Shown: in pieces, positions 27,068 to 36,390 of the stretch | Position numbering within the stretch: position 1 is the stretch's first letter | Layout of the letters: each line of letters starts with the position of its first letter | Assembly (NCBI GenBank): GCA_020852815.1 | Contig: JADZAN010000032.1 | Span: 1 to 64,000 of the forward strand | From: Gemmatimonadaceae bacterium | Lineage (GTDB): Bacteria; Gemmatimonadota; Gemmatimonadetes; Gemmatimonadales; Gemmatimonadaceae | DNA: 64,000 nucleotides | Direction: 5' to 3' | Position numbers and translations under genes: made by a program | Notes under the pieces: generated by a model | What the model was told of the DNA's origin: nothing | What the model saw: only the letters and a program-made list of their open reading frames with translations | Database searches by the model: none

Positions 27068-28933
27068 TCACGGCGTCGCCGGAGAGCGTGGACGGAGCCG
27101 CGGTATCGCCTGCACCGCCAGCATCGCGAGCACGACCACGAAGGGCACCAGCTCGATGTTGTGCCGGGCCGTGAACTCGTCCAGCGACGCGGACGCCAGC
27201 AGGTAGCTGAGGGGGACCCAGGTGAACGCACCCACGAAAGTGGCCGGCGCCACGCGATACCCGACGATGGCGCCGAGGACGGCCAACGCGCAGAGTGGCC
27301 ACCAGAGCGCGAGATAGCTGGTGCGCTGGCTTACGCGCCAGCCAAGCCCGCTGGCGGTGTTTCGCAACACAGGCGACGACTCGGCAGGCGATTCCCAGCG
27401 CGTGGTCCCCCACGGCACATCCTCCTCACTCGCGTCGGCCACGAACTCACGCCAGGCCAGCGGCGGAATGCCGGCGGCGAAGCGCCACGGGTTGGAGCGA
27501 ATCGACTCGATCGACACCTCGTACAGCAACCGGGAGACTTCTGGCTCACTCATGGTGGAGAAGGCCGGATGTGTGGTCACATGCCACCATTCCATCGAGC
27601 GCGGATCGTCGTCACCCAGCATCGACAACAGGCGCCGCGTGGCCGCTGCGTCGGCGGCAACGATGTCGCCCTCGGTGACCGCGCGATTGTAGAGGTGAAG
27701 TCCGGCGGAGTACGTCAGTTGTGTTGTGCCGCTCCGCGCCCAGTTCCAGGCCATCGGGGCGACAACCACGAGTCCGGACACACCGAACGCCACGGCCAAC
27801 TGTCGATAACGACGTGGCGCGCGGAGCTGCAAGGCAACCATTGCGGGCGCGACGGCCCCCAGCGGCACGACGCGCAACAAGCCTCCCCATCCGAGCAACA
27901 GGCCGCTGGCGATGGGCGCGAGGAGCCCGGATGATTCGGCCGATCGAATCGCAAAGTGGCAGGCTCCGATCATCGCCGCGAGCGTTGCCGACTCGGAGAG
28001 GATCGTCTGCGCTGCGGTCACGACCGGAACGAGCAGTCCCGTGAGGAGTGCACCGAGCAGCGCGAGTTCCTCGTCGACCACGCGCCGAAGAATGCCGTAG
28101 GTCCAGATGGCGCCGGCAACGATCATCACGTGCTGTAGCAGCGTCACGAGCAGTCCGAAGCGTTCGCCAGACAGCGATTGGGCGAAGCCGAGGAGTAGCG
28201 GATACCCCGGCGGAAAGTACGCCGCGACTCCCTCGCGAAGTGCCGCCAGGCTCTCGAGGTATCCCGGCGTGTCATCCTCGACGCCGATCGCTTGCGTTGC
28301 CCAGAACACCAGGTGGTGTGCAGCGAGCATCGCCAGCAACCAGGGAGCGGTCCTCCCGCCAACTCGCCACGCGCCGAGCGCCCACGTCAACCATCCGAGG
28401 GCGAGCAGCGTGACGCCGAAGATCCACCACGACGGCGCCGTTGGAGGCGCTTCGAGGAGGAGCGAATCGTCGAGCGTCGAGAGGGAGGTCGACGACAGTT
28501 CAACTCCATCGCGCGCGACGCGAATGTCGCCGTCCCACGGCAACCCTTGCAGCTGGAGGAGAAAGTGACTCCCGTCGAACTCCAGGACGGATGACGCGGC
28601 GTCGGCGAGCGGGACGAGGGTGGTGGCCTGGAAGTTCTCCATCTCCACCACCTGCCATCCGACGCGCGACTCGAGCTCGTCCAGGCGTATGCGCCGACCG
28701 TCCACCACGAGCGTTCCCACCCTCAGCGCACCGGGCGCGCCAGGCTCGGTCGAGTCGGGCGAGGGCGTGGTGGGCACTGCCGTCACGACGAAGTGGCCCC
28801 AGGGCGCCTCGGTGACGCTCAGCGAACGACGCGCGCTCTCGCTCACGAAGAGGATCGTGAGGATGAGGATGGCGAGTCGCAGAGTCGCGCGCGGCTGCGA
28901 TCCCGCGTCGCTACCGCTTTGCGTCATCGCCAA
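27068..28933 (-). CDS. Polytopic glycosyltransferase-like membrane protein
   Basis: 621 residues. One N-terminal membrane segment (about 18-36) is followed by a soluble loop of about 120 residues, then about ten hydrophobic segments between residues 165 and 610. The pattern and the acidic VEDDTPGYLESLAALREGV and YFPPGYPLLLGF stretch (an Asp/Glu-containing first loop before the next helix) recall GT-C glycosyltransferases using lipid-linked sugars. Motif evidence is limited and the donor is unknown. Start 28933 (or 28927) overlaps the upstream metallo-beta-lactamase-fold gene by about 20 bases. Confidence 0.55.
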   Translation of the reverse strand: MAMTQSGSDAGSQPRATLRLAILILTILFVSESARRSLSVTEAPWGHFVVTAVPTTPSPDSTEPGAPGALRVGTLVVDGRRIRLDELESRVGWQVVEMENFQATTLVPLADAASSVLEFDGSHFLLQLQGLPWDGDIRVARDGVELSSTSLSTLDDSLLLEAPPTAPSWWIFGVTLLALGWLTWALGAWRVGGRTAPWLLAMLAAHHLVFWATQAIGVEDDTPGYLESLAALREGVAAYFPPGYPLLLGFAQSLSGERFGLLVTLLQHVMIVAGAIWTYGILRRVVDEELALLGALLTGLLVPVVTAAQTILSESATLAAMIGACHFAIRSAESSGLLAPIASGLLLGWGGLLRVVPLGAVAPAMVALQLRAPRRYRQLAVAFGVSGLVVVAPMAWNWARSGTTQLTYSAGLHLYNRAVTEGDIVAADAAATRRLLSMLGDDDPRSMEWWHVTTHPAFSTMSEPEVSRLLYEVSIESIRSNPWRFAAGIPPLAWREFVADASEEDVPWGTTRWESPAESSPVLRNTASGLGWRVSQRTSYLALWWPLCALAVLGAIVGYRVAPATFVGAFTWVPLSYLLASASLDEFTARHNIELVPFVVVLAMLAVQAIPRLRPRSPATP

Positions 28934-29915
28934 CGCCCAGCTCGCGATACCACGCCGCGAAAGCGCGCTCGAAGAAGACCTTGTTGAACAGCGCCCACTC
29001 GCCTAACGCGGGCGAGAGGGTGAACGCGGCGGCCGCCTCGGCAACCGGCGTTCCCTTGCCGTGTGCGGCGCGCGCCGCCTGCTCCACCTCGCCAAGCATG
29101 GCGAGATAGCGCCCCACGTCGGCGTCGGTCGCCACGCCGCCGTGGCCGGGGACGTAGGTCGTTTGCCGTTCGCGGCGCAGCGCGCGCGCCGCCAGTGCGA
29201 GTCGCGTCGGCGTGGCGTCGACAAAGTTCGGGAACATCGCGTTCCACACCAGGTCACCGGTGAAGACGACCGACGGATCGTCGACTTCCACCGAGACGTC
29301 GCTCGCGGTGTGCCCGTCTCGCCTGACGAGTCGCACAGTGCGGCCCCCCAGGTCAACCGTCGTCGAGGACTCGGCGAGCCTGAGCGCTCCCGTGAGGGCC
29401 GCTTTCCGCTCCTCGTCGGGGGCGGCGGGCGGGGTGGGCATCGCCCTGAAGAGCGAGGTCAGCGACTCCTCGGTGACCAAGGTGCGCGGCATCGCTCGGG
29501 CGTTGGCGTCATCACGGTAGCCGGCGACGCCGCTGGAGTGATCGGCGTGGTAGTGCGTGACGACCAGGTGCGTCGGCCAGCGCCCCGTCAGCTGCTTGGC
29601 CTGCCTGGCGAGCCACGCCGCCCCGCCCGGTGTCATGAAGCCCTCGATGGCCAGGACTCCGCTGCGCCCGGCGATGATCCCACCGTTGGCCACCGTGTCG
29701 CGCGCACCGGTGAGCGGCGTGGAGATGAGCGCCCAGATCCCGTCGGCGACTTGCTCCAGCCGCCCGAACGGCTCCGTGGTTACCACCGGTCCGCGTGCCT
29801 CCTGCGCCCACAGGCGCCGCAGCGCGTGGGGCGCAACGGCGGCCGCCAGCGCCAGGTGCGCCGTGCACGAGGCGCCATCGATCAGGAACGTCCGCCGCGA
29901 GACCGGTCGATGCAT
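28911..29915 (-). CDS. Metallo-beta-lactamase-fold hydrolase with twin-arginine signal
   Basis: 334 residues from MHRPVSRRTFLIDGA, where SRRTFL is a twin-arginine export motif; the upstream frame belongs to another gene. The zinc-binding motif HYHADHSSG (about 140-148) is followed by DGHTASDVSVEV, FTGDLVWN and YVPGHGG, giving the full set of His/Asp ligands. Export with folded zinc fits the Tat route. Substrate unknown: not assignable to antibiotic hydrolysis, and glyoxalase or SoxH/quinoprotein-type roles are possible. It sits between a YpdA-type reductase gene (23-base gap) and the glycosyltransferase-like gene. Confidence 0.75.
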   Translation of the reverse strand: MHRPVSRRTFLIDGASCTAHLALAAAVAPHALRRLWAQEARGPVVTTEPFGRLEQVADGIWALISTPLTGARDTVANGGIIAGRSGVLAIEGFMTPGGAAWLARQAKQLTGRWPTHLVVTHYHADHSSGVAGYRDDANARAMPRTLVTEESLTSLFRAMPTPPAAPDEERKAALTGALRLAESSTTVDLGGRTVRLVRRDGHTASDVSVEVDDPSVVFTGDLVWNAMFPNFVDATPTRLALAARALRRERQTTYVPGHGGVATDADVGRYLAMLGEVEQAARAAHGKGTPVAEAAAAFTLSPALGEWALFNKVFFERAFAAWYRELGVGDDAKR

Positions 29916-29938
29916 CGTTGCCTTCCTGCTCCCGTTGC

Positions 29939-30982
29939 CTAGGTATCCAGCTCCCTGCTCAACCGAGGTGCAGCCGGCGGCGCCTCGCCCTTGAGCCGCG
30001 CGGCAATCGCGTCCCCGTGAAAGCGCCCGTTCTCGATGAAGACCTTGTTGGCGTCGAAGCCCGCCGTCACCACGCCGGCGATGAAGAGGCCGGGGACGGT
30101 GGTCTCCAGCGTCTCCGGGGTATGCGACGGGATCCCGGTCGCCGCGTCGGTCGGCACCCCCGCACCGCGCAGCAACGCCATGTTGGGGGCAAAGCCGGTG
30201 AGGAGGAAGACGTGATCGGCGGGGATGGACGTGGTGGCGCCATCCGCAGTCGCGATCTCCACCGCCTCCGGCCGAATCTCGACCACACGCGAGTTCCAGC
30301 GCGCGTCGATTGCCCCTTCGGCAATCCGGTTGTTGAGGTCGGGGAGAATCCAGGGTTTGATCTTCTTGTCGAAAGCGGGGCCGAAGTGCACGAGCGTCAC
30401 CTGCGCACCGGCGCGCCACAGGTCGAGCGCGGCCTCGGCCGCCGAGTTGCCACCGCCAACGACGACCGCCCGCTGCTGGAAGGCCACGTGCCCTTCACGA
30501 TAGGCATGGGAGACGTGGGCGAGTTCCTCACCCGAGACGTTGAGCCGGTTGGGTGAGCCCCAGTAGCCGGTCGCGACCACCACCGCCTTGCAGGCAATGG
30601 CGTGCGCGGTGCCGCTGCGCTTGCGCGTGCGCACGGTGAACTGTGGGGCCGCCCCCTCGATGGCCACCACGCGCTCGAACTGGCGCACCGTGAGGTCGAA
30701 GTGCTGCACCACCGCGCGATAGTACGTCAGCGCGTCGCGCCGCGTGGGCTTGGCATCGGAGATGACGAACGGCAGCCCACCTAACGACAACTTCTCGGCG
30801 GTCGAGAAGAAGGTCGCGTAGGTGGGATAGTGCGTGATCGAGCTGGTGACGCACTCGGCGTCGACCACGAGGACGCGGTAGCCAGCGCGCTCGAGCGAGA
30901 TGGCGGCGGCGAGCCCGCAGGGGCCAGCCCCCACCACCACGACATCGGTCGCGTCGTCCTGCCGGCGATCGGGCATCGGCAT
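29939..30982 (-). CDS. ypdA: YpdA-type putative bacillithiol disulfide reductase
   Basis: 347 residues, FAD- and NADPH-dependent flavoprotein. The FAD motif GAGPCGLAAA (about 19-28) is followed by a NADPH motif VVVGGGNSAAEAAL and the distinctive C-terminus FIAGVVTAGFDANKVFIENGRFHGDAIA, which matches the YpdA/Bdr family rather than thioredoxin reductase; there is no CxxC active site. YpdA reduces bacillithiol disulfide, so the organism probably makes bacillithiol; the biosynthetic genes are not in this window. It is followed at 4 bases by purA upstream and at 23 bases by the metallo-beta-lactamase-fold gene. Confidence 0.8.
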   Translation of the reverse strand: MPMPDRRQDDATDVVVVGAGPCGLAAAISLERAGYRVLVVDAECVTSSITHYPTYATFFSTAEKLSLGGLPFVISDAKPTRRDALTYYRAVVQHFDLTVRQFERVVAIEGAAPQFTVRTRKRSGTAHAIACKAVVVATGYWGSPNRLNVSGEELAHVSHAYREGHVAFQQRAVVVGGGNSAAEAALDLWRAGAQVTLVHFGPAFDKKIKPWILPDLNNRIAEGAIDARWNSRVVEIRPEAVEIATADGATTSIPADHVFLLTGFAPNMALLRGAGVPTDAATGIPSHTPETLETTVPGLFIAGVVTAGFDANKVFIENGRFHGDAIAARLKGEAPPAAPRLSRELDT

Positions 30983-30985
30983 CGG

Positions 30986-32281
30986 CTACCCCTGCCCCGC
31001 GGCGGTGTCAATGATCTGGTCGCGACGCGTCCCCACCGAGACAAAGCGCACCGGCGATTCCACGAGCTGCTCCATCCGGTCCAGGTAGGTGCGCGCCTCC
31101 GTAGGCAGGTCGGCCAGCGAGCGCGCGTCGGCGGTGGAGCGCTTCCACCCCGGGAACCACTCATACACCGGCTCGATCTGGTCGAGCACCGTGATGTCGG
31201 CCGGGAACTCGTCGTAGCGCGTGTCGCCCACGCGATAGCCGGTGCAGATGGCCAGCTCCTCGAGCGTATCGAGCACGTCGAGCTTGGTCACGGCCAGGGC
31301 AGTGAGCCCGTTCACGCGCACGGCGTAGCGCACCACGACGGCGTCAAACCATCCGCAGCGGCGCGGACGCCCGGTCGTGGCGCCGTACTCGTTCCCCAGC
31401 GTCCGCACGCGCGACCCCAGCGGCTCGGCGAACTCGGTGGGGAGCGGGCCGTTGCCCACGCGCGTCGTGTACGCCTTCACCACGCCTAACGCATGGTGCA
31501 GCGCCGTGGGGGCAATGCCCGCGCCGGTGGCGGCGCCACCCACGGTCGTGTTGCTCGACGTCACGAAGGGATACGTCCCGTGGTCCACGTCGAGCAGCGA
31601 GCCTTGCGCCCCCTCCAGCAGGATGGCCGCCCCCGACCTGGTGGCGCGATGCAGCAACAGTCCCAGGTCCTCCGACAGCGCGGTGAGGCGCGGCGCCAGC
31701 GCGCCCAGCCGGTCCATCGTCTCCTCGACCGAGGCGCGCTTCGACGACCCGAAGTGCTCCAGGCGCATGTTGGCCGTCTCGACTCCCATCTCGACCAGCG
31801 GACGCAGGCGGTCCATGTGCTTGAGGTCGACGACGCGCACCCCGCGCCGCCCAGCCTTGTCCTCGTAGCACGGGCCAATGCCGCGCCCCGTCGTCCCGAT
31901 CGCCTTCGACGCCGCACTCTCCGAGTCGACCAGCTTGTGGTACGGCATCACCAGGTGCGCGCGATCGGAAACGTAGAGGCGCCCCTCGACATCGATCCCG
32001 TCCTTCACCAGTTCGTCAATCTCCGTAAAGAGCGTCTCGGGATCGAGGACGACGCCGTTGCCAATGGCGCAGCGCACCCCCGGGTGCAGGATTCCGGAGG
32101 GGATCTGGTGCAGGACAAACGAGTCGTCGCCGATGTGCACGGTGTGCCCGGCGTTGGCCCCCCCCTGGTAGCGCACGACCCAATCGGCCTTCTCGGCGAT
32201 CACGTCGACGAGCTTCCCCTTCCCTTCGTCGCCCCACTGGGCGCCGACGACCACGATGGTGCGCGTCTTTGAATCGAACAT
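30986..32281 (-). CDS. purA: Adenylosuccinate synthetase
   Basis: Joins IMP and aspartate with GTP in AMP synthesis. 431 residues, the normal length. The P-loop GAQWGDEGKGKLVD (about 13-26), the catalytic His in AGHTVHIGDD, TTGRGIGPCYEDKAGR and the TTGRPRRCGWFDAVVVRYA block are conserved. MFDSKTRTIVVVG is a normal N-terminus. It starts directly after the terminator of the export operon (other side) and probably leads ypdA, MBL-fold and glycosyltransferase-like genes in one transcript, given the 4-base gap to ypdA. Confidence 0.95.
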   Translation of the reverse strand: MFDSKTRTIVVVGAQWGDEGKGKLVDVIAEKADWVVRYQGGANAGHTVHIGDDSFVLHQIPSGILHPGVRCAIGNGVVLDPETLFTEIDELVKDGIDVEGRLYVSDRAHLVMPYHKLVDSESAASKAIGTTGRGIGPCYEDKAGRRGVRVVDLKHMDRLRPLVEMGVETANMRLEHFGSSKRASVEETMDRLGALAPRLTALSEDLGLLLHRATRSGAAILLEGAQGSLLDVDHGTYPFVTSSNTTVGGAATGAGIAPTALHHALGVVKAYTTRVGNGPLPTEFAEPLGSRVRTLGNEYGATTGRPRRCGWFDAVVVRYAVRVNGLTALAVTKLDVLDTLEELAICTGYRVGDTRYDEFPADITVLDQIEPVYEWFPGWKRSTADARSLADLPTEARTYLDRMEQLVESPVRFVSVGTRRDQIIDTAAGQG

Positions 32282-32347
32282 GGCTGCTGCCTGGCAGGAG
32301 GGCGCGGGCCGGGATCGCCCCTAGGGCGGCACGGCGAGGCGGGACAC

Positions 32348-32380
32348 AAAAAAACGCCCCCGCGCGCAAGCGGGGGCGTT
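32348..32380 (-). terminator. Intrinsic terminator of the ABC export operon
   Basis: An 11-bp perfect stem, AACGCCCCCGC (32353-32363) with GCGGGGGCGTT (32370-32380), 6-base loop. On the plus strand it is preceded by seven A (32348-32354), which on the minus strand is a 7-U tail. This is a classic Rho-independent terminator for the gene ending at 32442. Confidence 0.92.
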
Positions 32381-32441
32381 GGCGAAAACTACCCTCTGGA
32401 GGGCGGGAGTCAACGACGAATTCCGCCCGCTTCCCACGCGC

Positions 32442-33569
32442 TCAGTGCGCCTGCTTGGAATACTGGCGCACCGCCAGCGCGAGAATCGCCACGCCGCCCA
32501 CCGCCAGCCCCGCCAGCCGTGCCGCCACGAGCTCGAATCCCGCCCCGCGCACCAGCACCGCCCGCATGATCCAGACGAAGTGCCGCACCGGATTCGCCTC
32601 CGCGACGAGCTGTGCCCAGCGAGGCATCGATTCGACCGGCGTGAACAGTCCGCTCATCAGGAGATAGATCATGATGATGAAGAAGGCGACGAACATCGTC
32701 TGCTGCTGCGTGTTGGTAAAGGTCGAGATCCAGAGCCCCGTGCCGAGCGTCACGACCAGGTAGACCGCGGCGGACACGAAGATCAGCGGGACACTCCCGC
32801 GCATCGGGATACCGAACGCCACGCGACCGAGTGCCAGCCCGATGGCGAAAATCAGAAGCGCGAGGATCCAGAAGGGGATGAGCTTCCCGGCGATGAACTG
32901 CGTCTTCGTGATGGGGGTGACATTGAGCTGTTCCAGCGTCCCGATCTCCTTCTCGCGCGCGATGTTCTGCGCGGTGAGCAGGAGGCCGATGATTGTCACG
33001 AGCGAGACCATGATCGCCGGGACCATATAGTGCTTGTAGTCACGCGTGGGATTGAACCACCCCTGCGCGCGCAACTCGAGCGGTGCCGCGCGCACCACGC
33101 GTGCGCTCACCGGCGCGGGCATGGCGAGCGAGAGGTCACGCGCGAAGGCGGCGACGACCGATTGCACGCCCGTCTGCACGATGCCGGCCACGGCGCCTTC
33201 CTCGGCGTTGATTTGCAGCTGAACCGTGGCGTGCCGCGCGCGCGTGAGATCGCGCTCGAAATCGCGCGGGATGCGGAGCACCGCCTTGGCCTGGCGATCC
33301 ATGAGCAGTTCCTCCACGCCGCGCGCGTCGCTGCTGGCGCGCACGATGCGAAAGCGCTCACCGCCTTCCAGCCGCATGATGAGCCGCGCCGACGATGTGC
33401 TGCGATCGTCATCGACCACCGCGAGCGTGGTGCGCGTCACGTCGAACGTTGCCGCGTGCGACAGGATCAGCAGCTGCATGACGGGGATGAAGAAGATCTG
33501 GAACACCGTCGCGCGATCGCGGAAGATCTGCAGGAACTCCTTGCGGACGAGGAAGAAGATGGTGCGCAT
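32442..33569 (-). CDS. ABC-2 type permease (second), YbhR-like
   Basis: 375 residues. It has the ABC-2 permease layout: one N-terminal membrane segment (about 12-35), a large extracytoplasmic domain with two strand-helix repeats (about 40-165), then five segments from about 175 to 370. The NIAREKEIGTLEQLNVTP coupling motif is conserved. Together with the other permease it forms the channel of the exporter. Last gene of the operon; stop at 32442 precedes a strong terminator. In E. coli the equivalent is YbhR. Confidence 0.88.
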   Translation of the reverse strand: MRTIFFLVRKEFLQIFRDRATVFQIFFIPVMQLLILSHAATFDVTRTTLAVVDDDRSTSSARLIMRLEGGERFRIVRASSDARGVEELLMDRQAKAVLRIPRDFERDLTRARHATVQLQINAEEGAVAGIVQTGVQSVVAAFARDLSLAMPAPVSARVVRAAPLELRAQGWFNPTRDYKHYMVPAIMVSLVTIIGLLLTAQNIAREKEIGTLEQLNVTPITKTQFIAGKLIPFWILALLIFAIGLALGRVAFGIPMRGSVPLIFVSAAVYLVVTLGTGLWISTFTNTQQQTMFVAFFIIMIYLLMSGLFTPVESMPRWAQLVAEANPVRHFVWIMRAVLVRGAGFELVAARLAGLAVGGVAILALAVRQYSKQAH

Positions 33570-33572
33570 CGC

Positions 33573-34715
33573 TCAGTCCAGTCGGATGGCCAGCCGCTTG
33601 GCGCCGGCGGTGAGGAGGAGCGCGGTCATGCCGAGGAGGATGAGCGACTCCTGCCAGAGGACCTCCAGCCCTGCCCCCTTCACCATGATCCCGCGCACCA
33701 CGAGGAGGAACCATCTCCCGGGGATGATGTTGGACACGACCTGCAGCGCCACGGGCATGGAGTCGATGGGGAAGATGAAGCCCGACAGCAGGAGCGTCGG
33801 CATGAGGAGCCCGGCGAGCGCGGCGAGCATCGCCGTGCGCTGGGTCTGCGCGACCGACGAGATGACGATGCCCAGCGAGAGCGAGGTGACGATGTACAGG
33901 AGGCACTCCGTCAGGAGCAAGGTGACGCTCCCGCGCAGCGGCATGTGAAAGACGGTGCGCGCGGCGCCAAGGACGATGAGGACGTCGACGAAGCCAAGGA
34001 CGACGTACGGGGCCACCTTGCCGAGGACGATCTGGAACGGGCGCAGCGGGGAGACGAGGAGCATCTCCATCGTCCCCATCTCCTTCTCGCGCGTGATGGA
34101 GATGGCAGTCATCATCGCCGAGACGATAGTGAGGATGAGGGCAATGAGCCCGGGGACGAAGAGGAAGACGGACTCCAGCGACGGGTTGTAGCGCATGCGC
34201 GAGGCAATGTCGATGCGCGCGCCGCCAGGGAGGGCGCGGACCTCCTCGGCGTGCCACTGCAGCAGCACCGCACTGGCGTAGGCCTGCATGATCGACCCCA
34301 TGTTGGGATCGGCCGCGTCGGTGACGAGCTGGATCGCCAGCGGTTGGCTTTCGGTGAGCAGGCGCTCGGCGTCGACCGGGAGGACGATGGCCTGGCGCAC
34401 CGACTGGTCCTTGAAGCGCTCCTCCACGTCACGGAGGCGTGGCACGGTCGCTTGCAGGATGAGGCGGTCGGAGGCGGCAATGCGCTCGGCGAGTCGCCGC
34501 GTTGCGGCGCTGGGGGTGGGGTCGACGATGACGACGCGAATGTCGCTCACGTCGGTGCGCACGGCGAAGCCGAACAGGAGGAGCTGGATGAGCGGCATCG
34601 CGACGAGGATGAGGAGCGTCTGCCAGTCACGCAGGACGTGGAAGACTTCCTTGCGCACGAAGCCGACAAAGGCGCCAGCGCGCGCGCGGGCACCGGTGAG
34701 CGGGGGCGAACTCAT
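33573..34715 (-). CDS. ABC-2 type permease (first), YbhS-like
   Basis: 380 residues, the same plan as the gene downstream: an N-terminal segment (about 25-48), an extracytoplasmic domain (50-170) and five later segments. The SITREKEMGTMEMLLVSP motif (about 215-232) is conserved. The start overlaps the stop of the second ATPase gene by 4 bases and the next permease starts 3 bases after its stop. The two permeases are related but clearly distinct, so they should form a heterodimer. Comparable to E. coli YbhS. Confidence 0.88.
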   Translation of the reverse strand: MSSPPLTGARARAGAFVGFVRKEVFHVLRDWQTLLILVAMPLIQLLLFGFAVRTDVSDIRVVIVDPTPSAATRRLAERIAASDRLILQATVPRLRDVEERFKDQSVRQAIVLPVDAERLLTESQPLAIQLVTDAADPNMGSIMQAYASAVLLQWHAEEVRALPGGARIDIASRMRYNPSLESVFLFVPGLIALILTIVSAMMTAISITREKEMGTMEMLLVSPLRPFQIVLGKVAPYVVLGFVDVLIVLGAARTVFHMPLRGSVTLLLTECLLYIVTSLSLGIVISSVAQTQRTAMLAALAGLLMPTLLLSGFIFPIDSMPVALQVVSNIIPGRWFLLVVRGIMVKGAGLEVLWQESLILLGMTALLLTAGAKRLAIRLD

Positions 34716-35455
34716 GCGGCCCCAGGTCGCGTGAGGCGCAGGAAGACTTCGTCGAGCGAGTCGGCATCGAAGGCGCGCTTCACCTCACCCGGCGTTCCCA
34801 TCGCGGCAATGGCGCCATCGACCATGATCGAGAGGCGGTCGCAGTATTCCGCTTCATCGAGGTAGTGCGTCGTGACGAGCACCGTCGTCCCGCTTGCGGC
34901 TGTCTCGTAGATCATCTCCCAGAAGCGCCGCCGCGTGATGGGATCGACGCCGCCCGTGGGTTCGTCGAGGAAGACGACCCTGGGTTGGTGGAGGAGGGCG
35001 ACGGAGAAGGCCAGCTGCTGCTTCCAGCCTAACGGGATGCGCCTGACGAGTTCCTTGCGGGCGTGTTCGAGCCCGATGCGGCCCAGGAGCGTGTGCGTGC
35101 GCTCGGCGATTTGCGCGTTCGAGAGCCCGTAGATCCCGCCAAAGAGCGTGATGTTCTCCTGGACGGTGAGGTCGTCGTACAGGGAGAAGCGTTGCGACAT
35201 GTAGCCTATGTGGCGGCGCACCTGCTCGGCGTGCGACGCGATGTCGAAGCCGGCCACGGTGGCGCGCCCGAACGTCGGCTCGAGGAGGCCGATGAGCATG
35301 CGCATGGCGGTGGTCTTCCCTGCGCCATTGGCACCGAGAAAGCCGAACACCTCGCCCTGTGCCACGTGAAACGTTATGGCGTTCACCGCGGTAAACGATC
35401 CGAAGCGGCGCGTGAGGTCGAGGGCGTCGATGGCGTTGGGGACGGGAGTGGTCAT
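34712..35455 (-). CDS. ABC transporter ATPase (second half)
   Basis: 247 residues from MTTPVPNAID. Walker A GANGAGKT (about 46-53), Q-loop in YMSQRFSLYDDLTVQENI, Walker B VVFLDEPTGGVDP and the H-loop VLVTTHYLDEAEYCD are conserved. The signature sequence is PLGWKQQLAFSVALLHQP in place of LSGGxxQR, so this subunit may have a weak catalytic site. In E. coli YbhF both ATPases are fused in one chain; here they are two genes joined by ATGA overlaps (35452-35455). The partner signature is canonical. Confidence 0.88.
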   Translation of the reverse strand: MTTPVPNAIDALDLTRRFGSFTAVNAITFHVAQGEVFGFLGANGAGKTTAMRMLIGLLEPTFGRATVAGFDIASHAEQVRRHIGYMSQRFSLYDDLTVQENITLFGGIYGLSNAQIAERTHTLLGRIGLEHARKELVRRIPLGWKQQLAFSVALLHQPRVVFLDEPTGGVDPITRRRFWEMIYETAASGTTVLVTTHYLDEAEYCDRLSIMVDGAIAAMGTPGEVKRAFDADSLDEVFLRLTRPGAA

Positions 35456-36390
35456 GCGGCATCCTCGTGCAGCATGTGCCACATGAAGGCGTCCTCGATG
35501 GAGGCAGCGGTCGCGCGCACCTCCAGGTCGTCCAGCCCTGCCTGACGAGCGAAGGCGCGCACCTCGTCGGCGATGACGTCTGGCGGCAGGTCGGTGCGCG
35601 CGTCGGTGTAGTGCGCCACTTCGCCAAACGGCCAGACCGCGGCGGCATGCGGGAAGCGCCGCAGCACCTCGAGGACGCCGAGCCGGTTGGGCGATCGCAC
35701 CGCGAAGAGCGGGTTCGGGTACGCGCGCTCCACCGCCGACGGCTCGTCGATGAGGAGGATCCTTCCCTTCTGCACCAGCGCCACGCGGTCGCAGCGTGAT
35801 GCTTCGTCCATGTAGGGGGTCGAGACGATGATCGTCAGCCCGCCGGCGCGCAGCCGGTCGAGCAGGTCCCAGAACTCCTTGCGCGAGACCGCGTCGACGC
35901 CGGTCGTCGGTTCATCGAGAAAGAGGATGTCGGGGGCGTGCACGAGGGCGCAGCAGAGTGCAAGCTTCTGCTTCATTCCCCCGGACAACGCCCCCGCCCG
36001 GCGGCTGGCGAACGGTGCCAGTTGCCGCCAGATCGGTTCAATGATGCGCATCCCCTCGTCGATGCTTGTCCCGAAGACCGAGGCGAAGAACTGCAGGTTC
36101 TCGCGCGCGCTGAGGTCGGGGTAGAGCGAGAAACGACCCGGCATGTAGCCCACCCGCGTGCGCAGCTCCCAGAGGTCACGCACCACATCGAGTCCCAGCA
36201 CCGACACGCTCCCCGTATCGGGCACGAGCAGCGTGACCATCGTGCGGAAGAGCGTCGTCTTCCCCGCCCCGTCGGGGCCGATGAAGCCGAACAGCTCGCC
36301 CGGCGCCACCTCGAACGACATGGCGTCCACGGCCACGACGTCGCCGAATCGCTTGCTGAAGTCGCGCGCGACCACCGCTGGCGCGTTCAC
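35452..36390 (-). CDS. ABC transporter ATPase (first half) with C-terminal extension
   Basis: 312 residues. Walker A GPDGAGKTT (about 39-47), Q-loop YMPGRFSLYPDLSARENL, canonical signature ALSGGMKQKLALCCALVHAP, Walker B ILFLDEPTTGVDA and an H-loop-type TPYMDEASRCD in which the usual His is replaced by Pro (VSTPYMDEA). After the ATPase core there are about 70 residues with a helical tail. Compared with the following gene, the signature is standard here but the switch His is not, so the two subunits may work as complementary half-sites. The start overlaps the HlyD-like gene stop by 4 bases. Confidence 0.88.
   Translation of the reverse strand: MNAPAVVARDFSKRFGDVVAVDAMSFEVAPGELFGFIGPDGAGKTTLFRTMVTLLVPDTGSVSVLGLDVVRDLWELRTRVGYMPGRFSLYPDLSARENLQFFASVFGTSIDEGMRIIEPIWRQLAPFASRRAGALSGGMKQKLALCCALVHAPDILFLDEPTTGVDAVSRKEFWDLLDRLRAGGLTIIVSTPYMDEASRCDRVALVQKGRILLIDEPSAVERAYPNPLFAVRSPNRLGVLEVLRRFPHAAAVWPFGEVAHYTDARTDLPPDVIADEVRAFARQAGLDDLEVRATAASIEDAFMWHMLHEDAA

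Noticed and set aside
28911-29915. Beta-lactamase (antibiotic resistance)
   Set aside because: Only the general MBL fold is seen; Tat signal and context give no support for lactam hydrolysis.
34712-36390. A frameshifted single double-ATPase gene
   Set aside because: Both genes have complete cores and their own starts with an ATGA overlap, so they look like two true genes.
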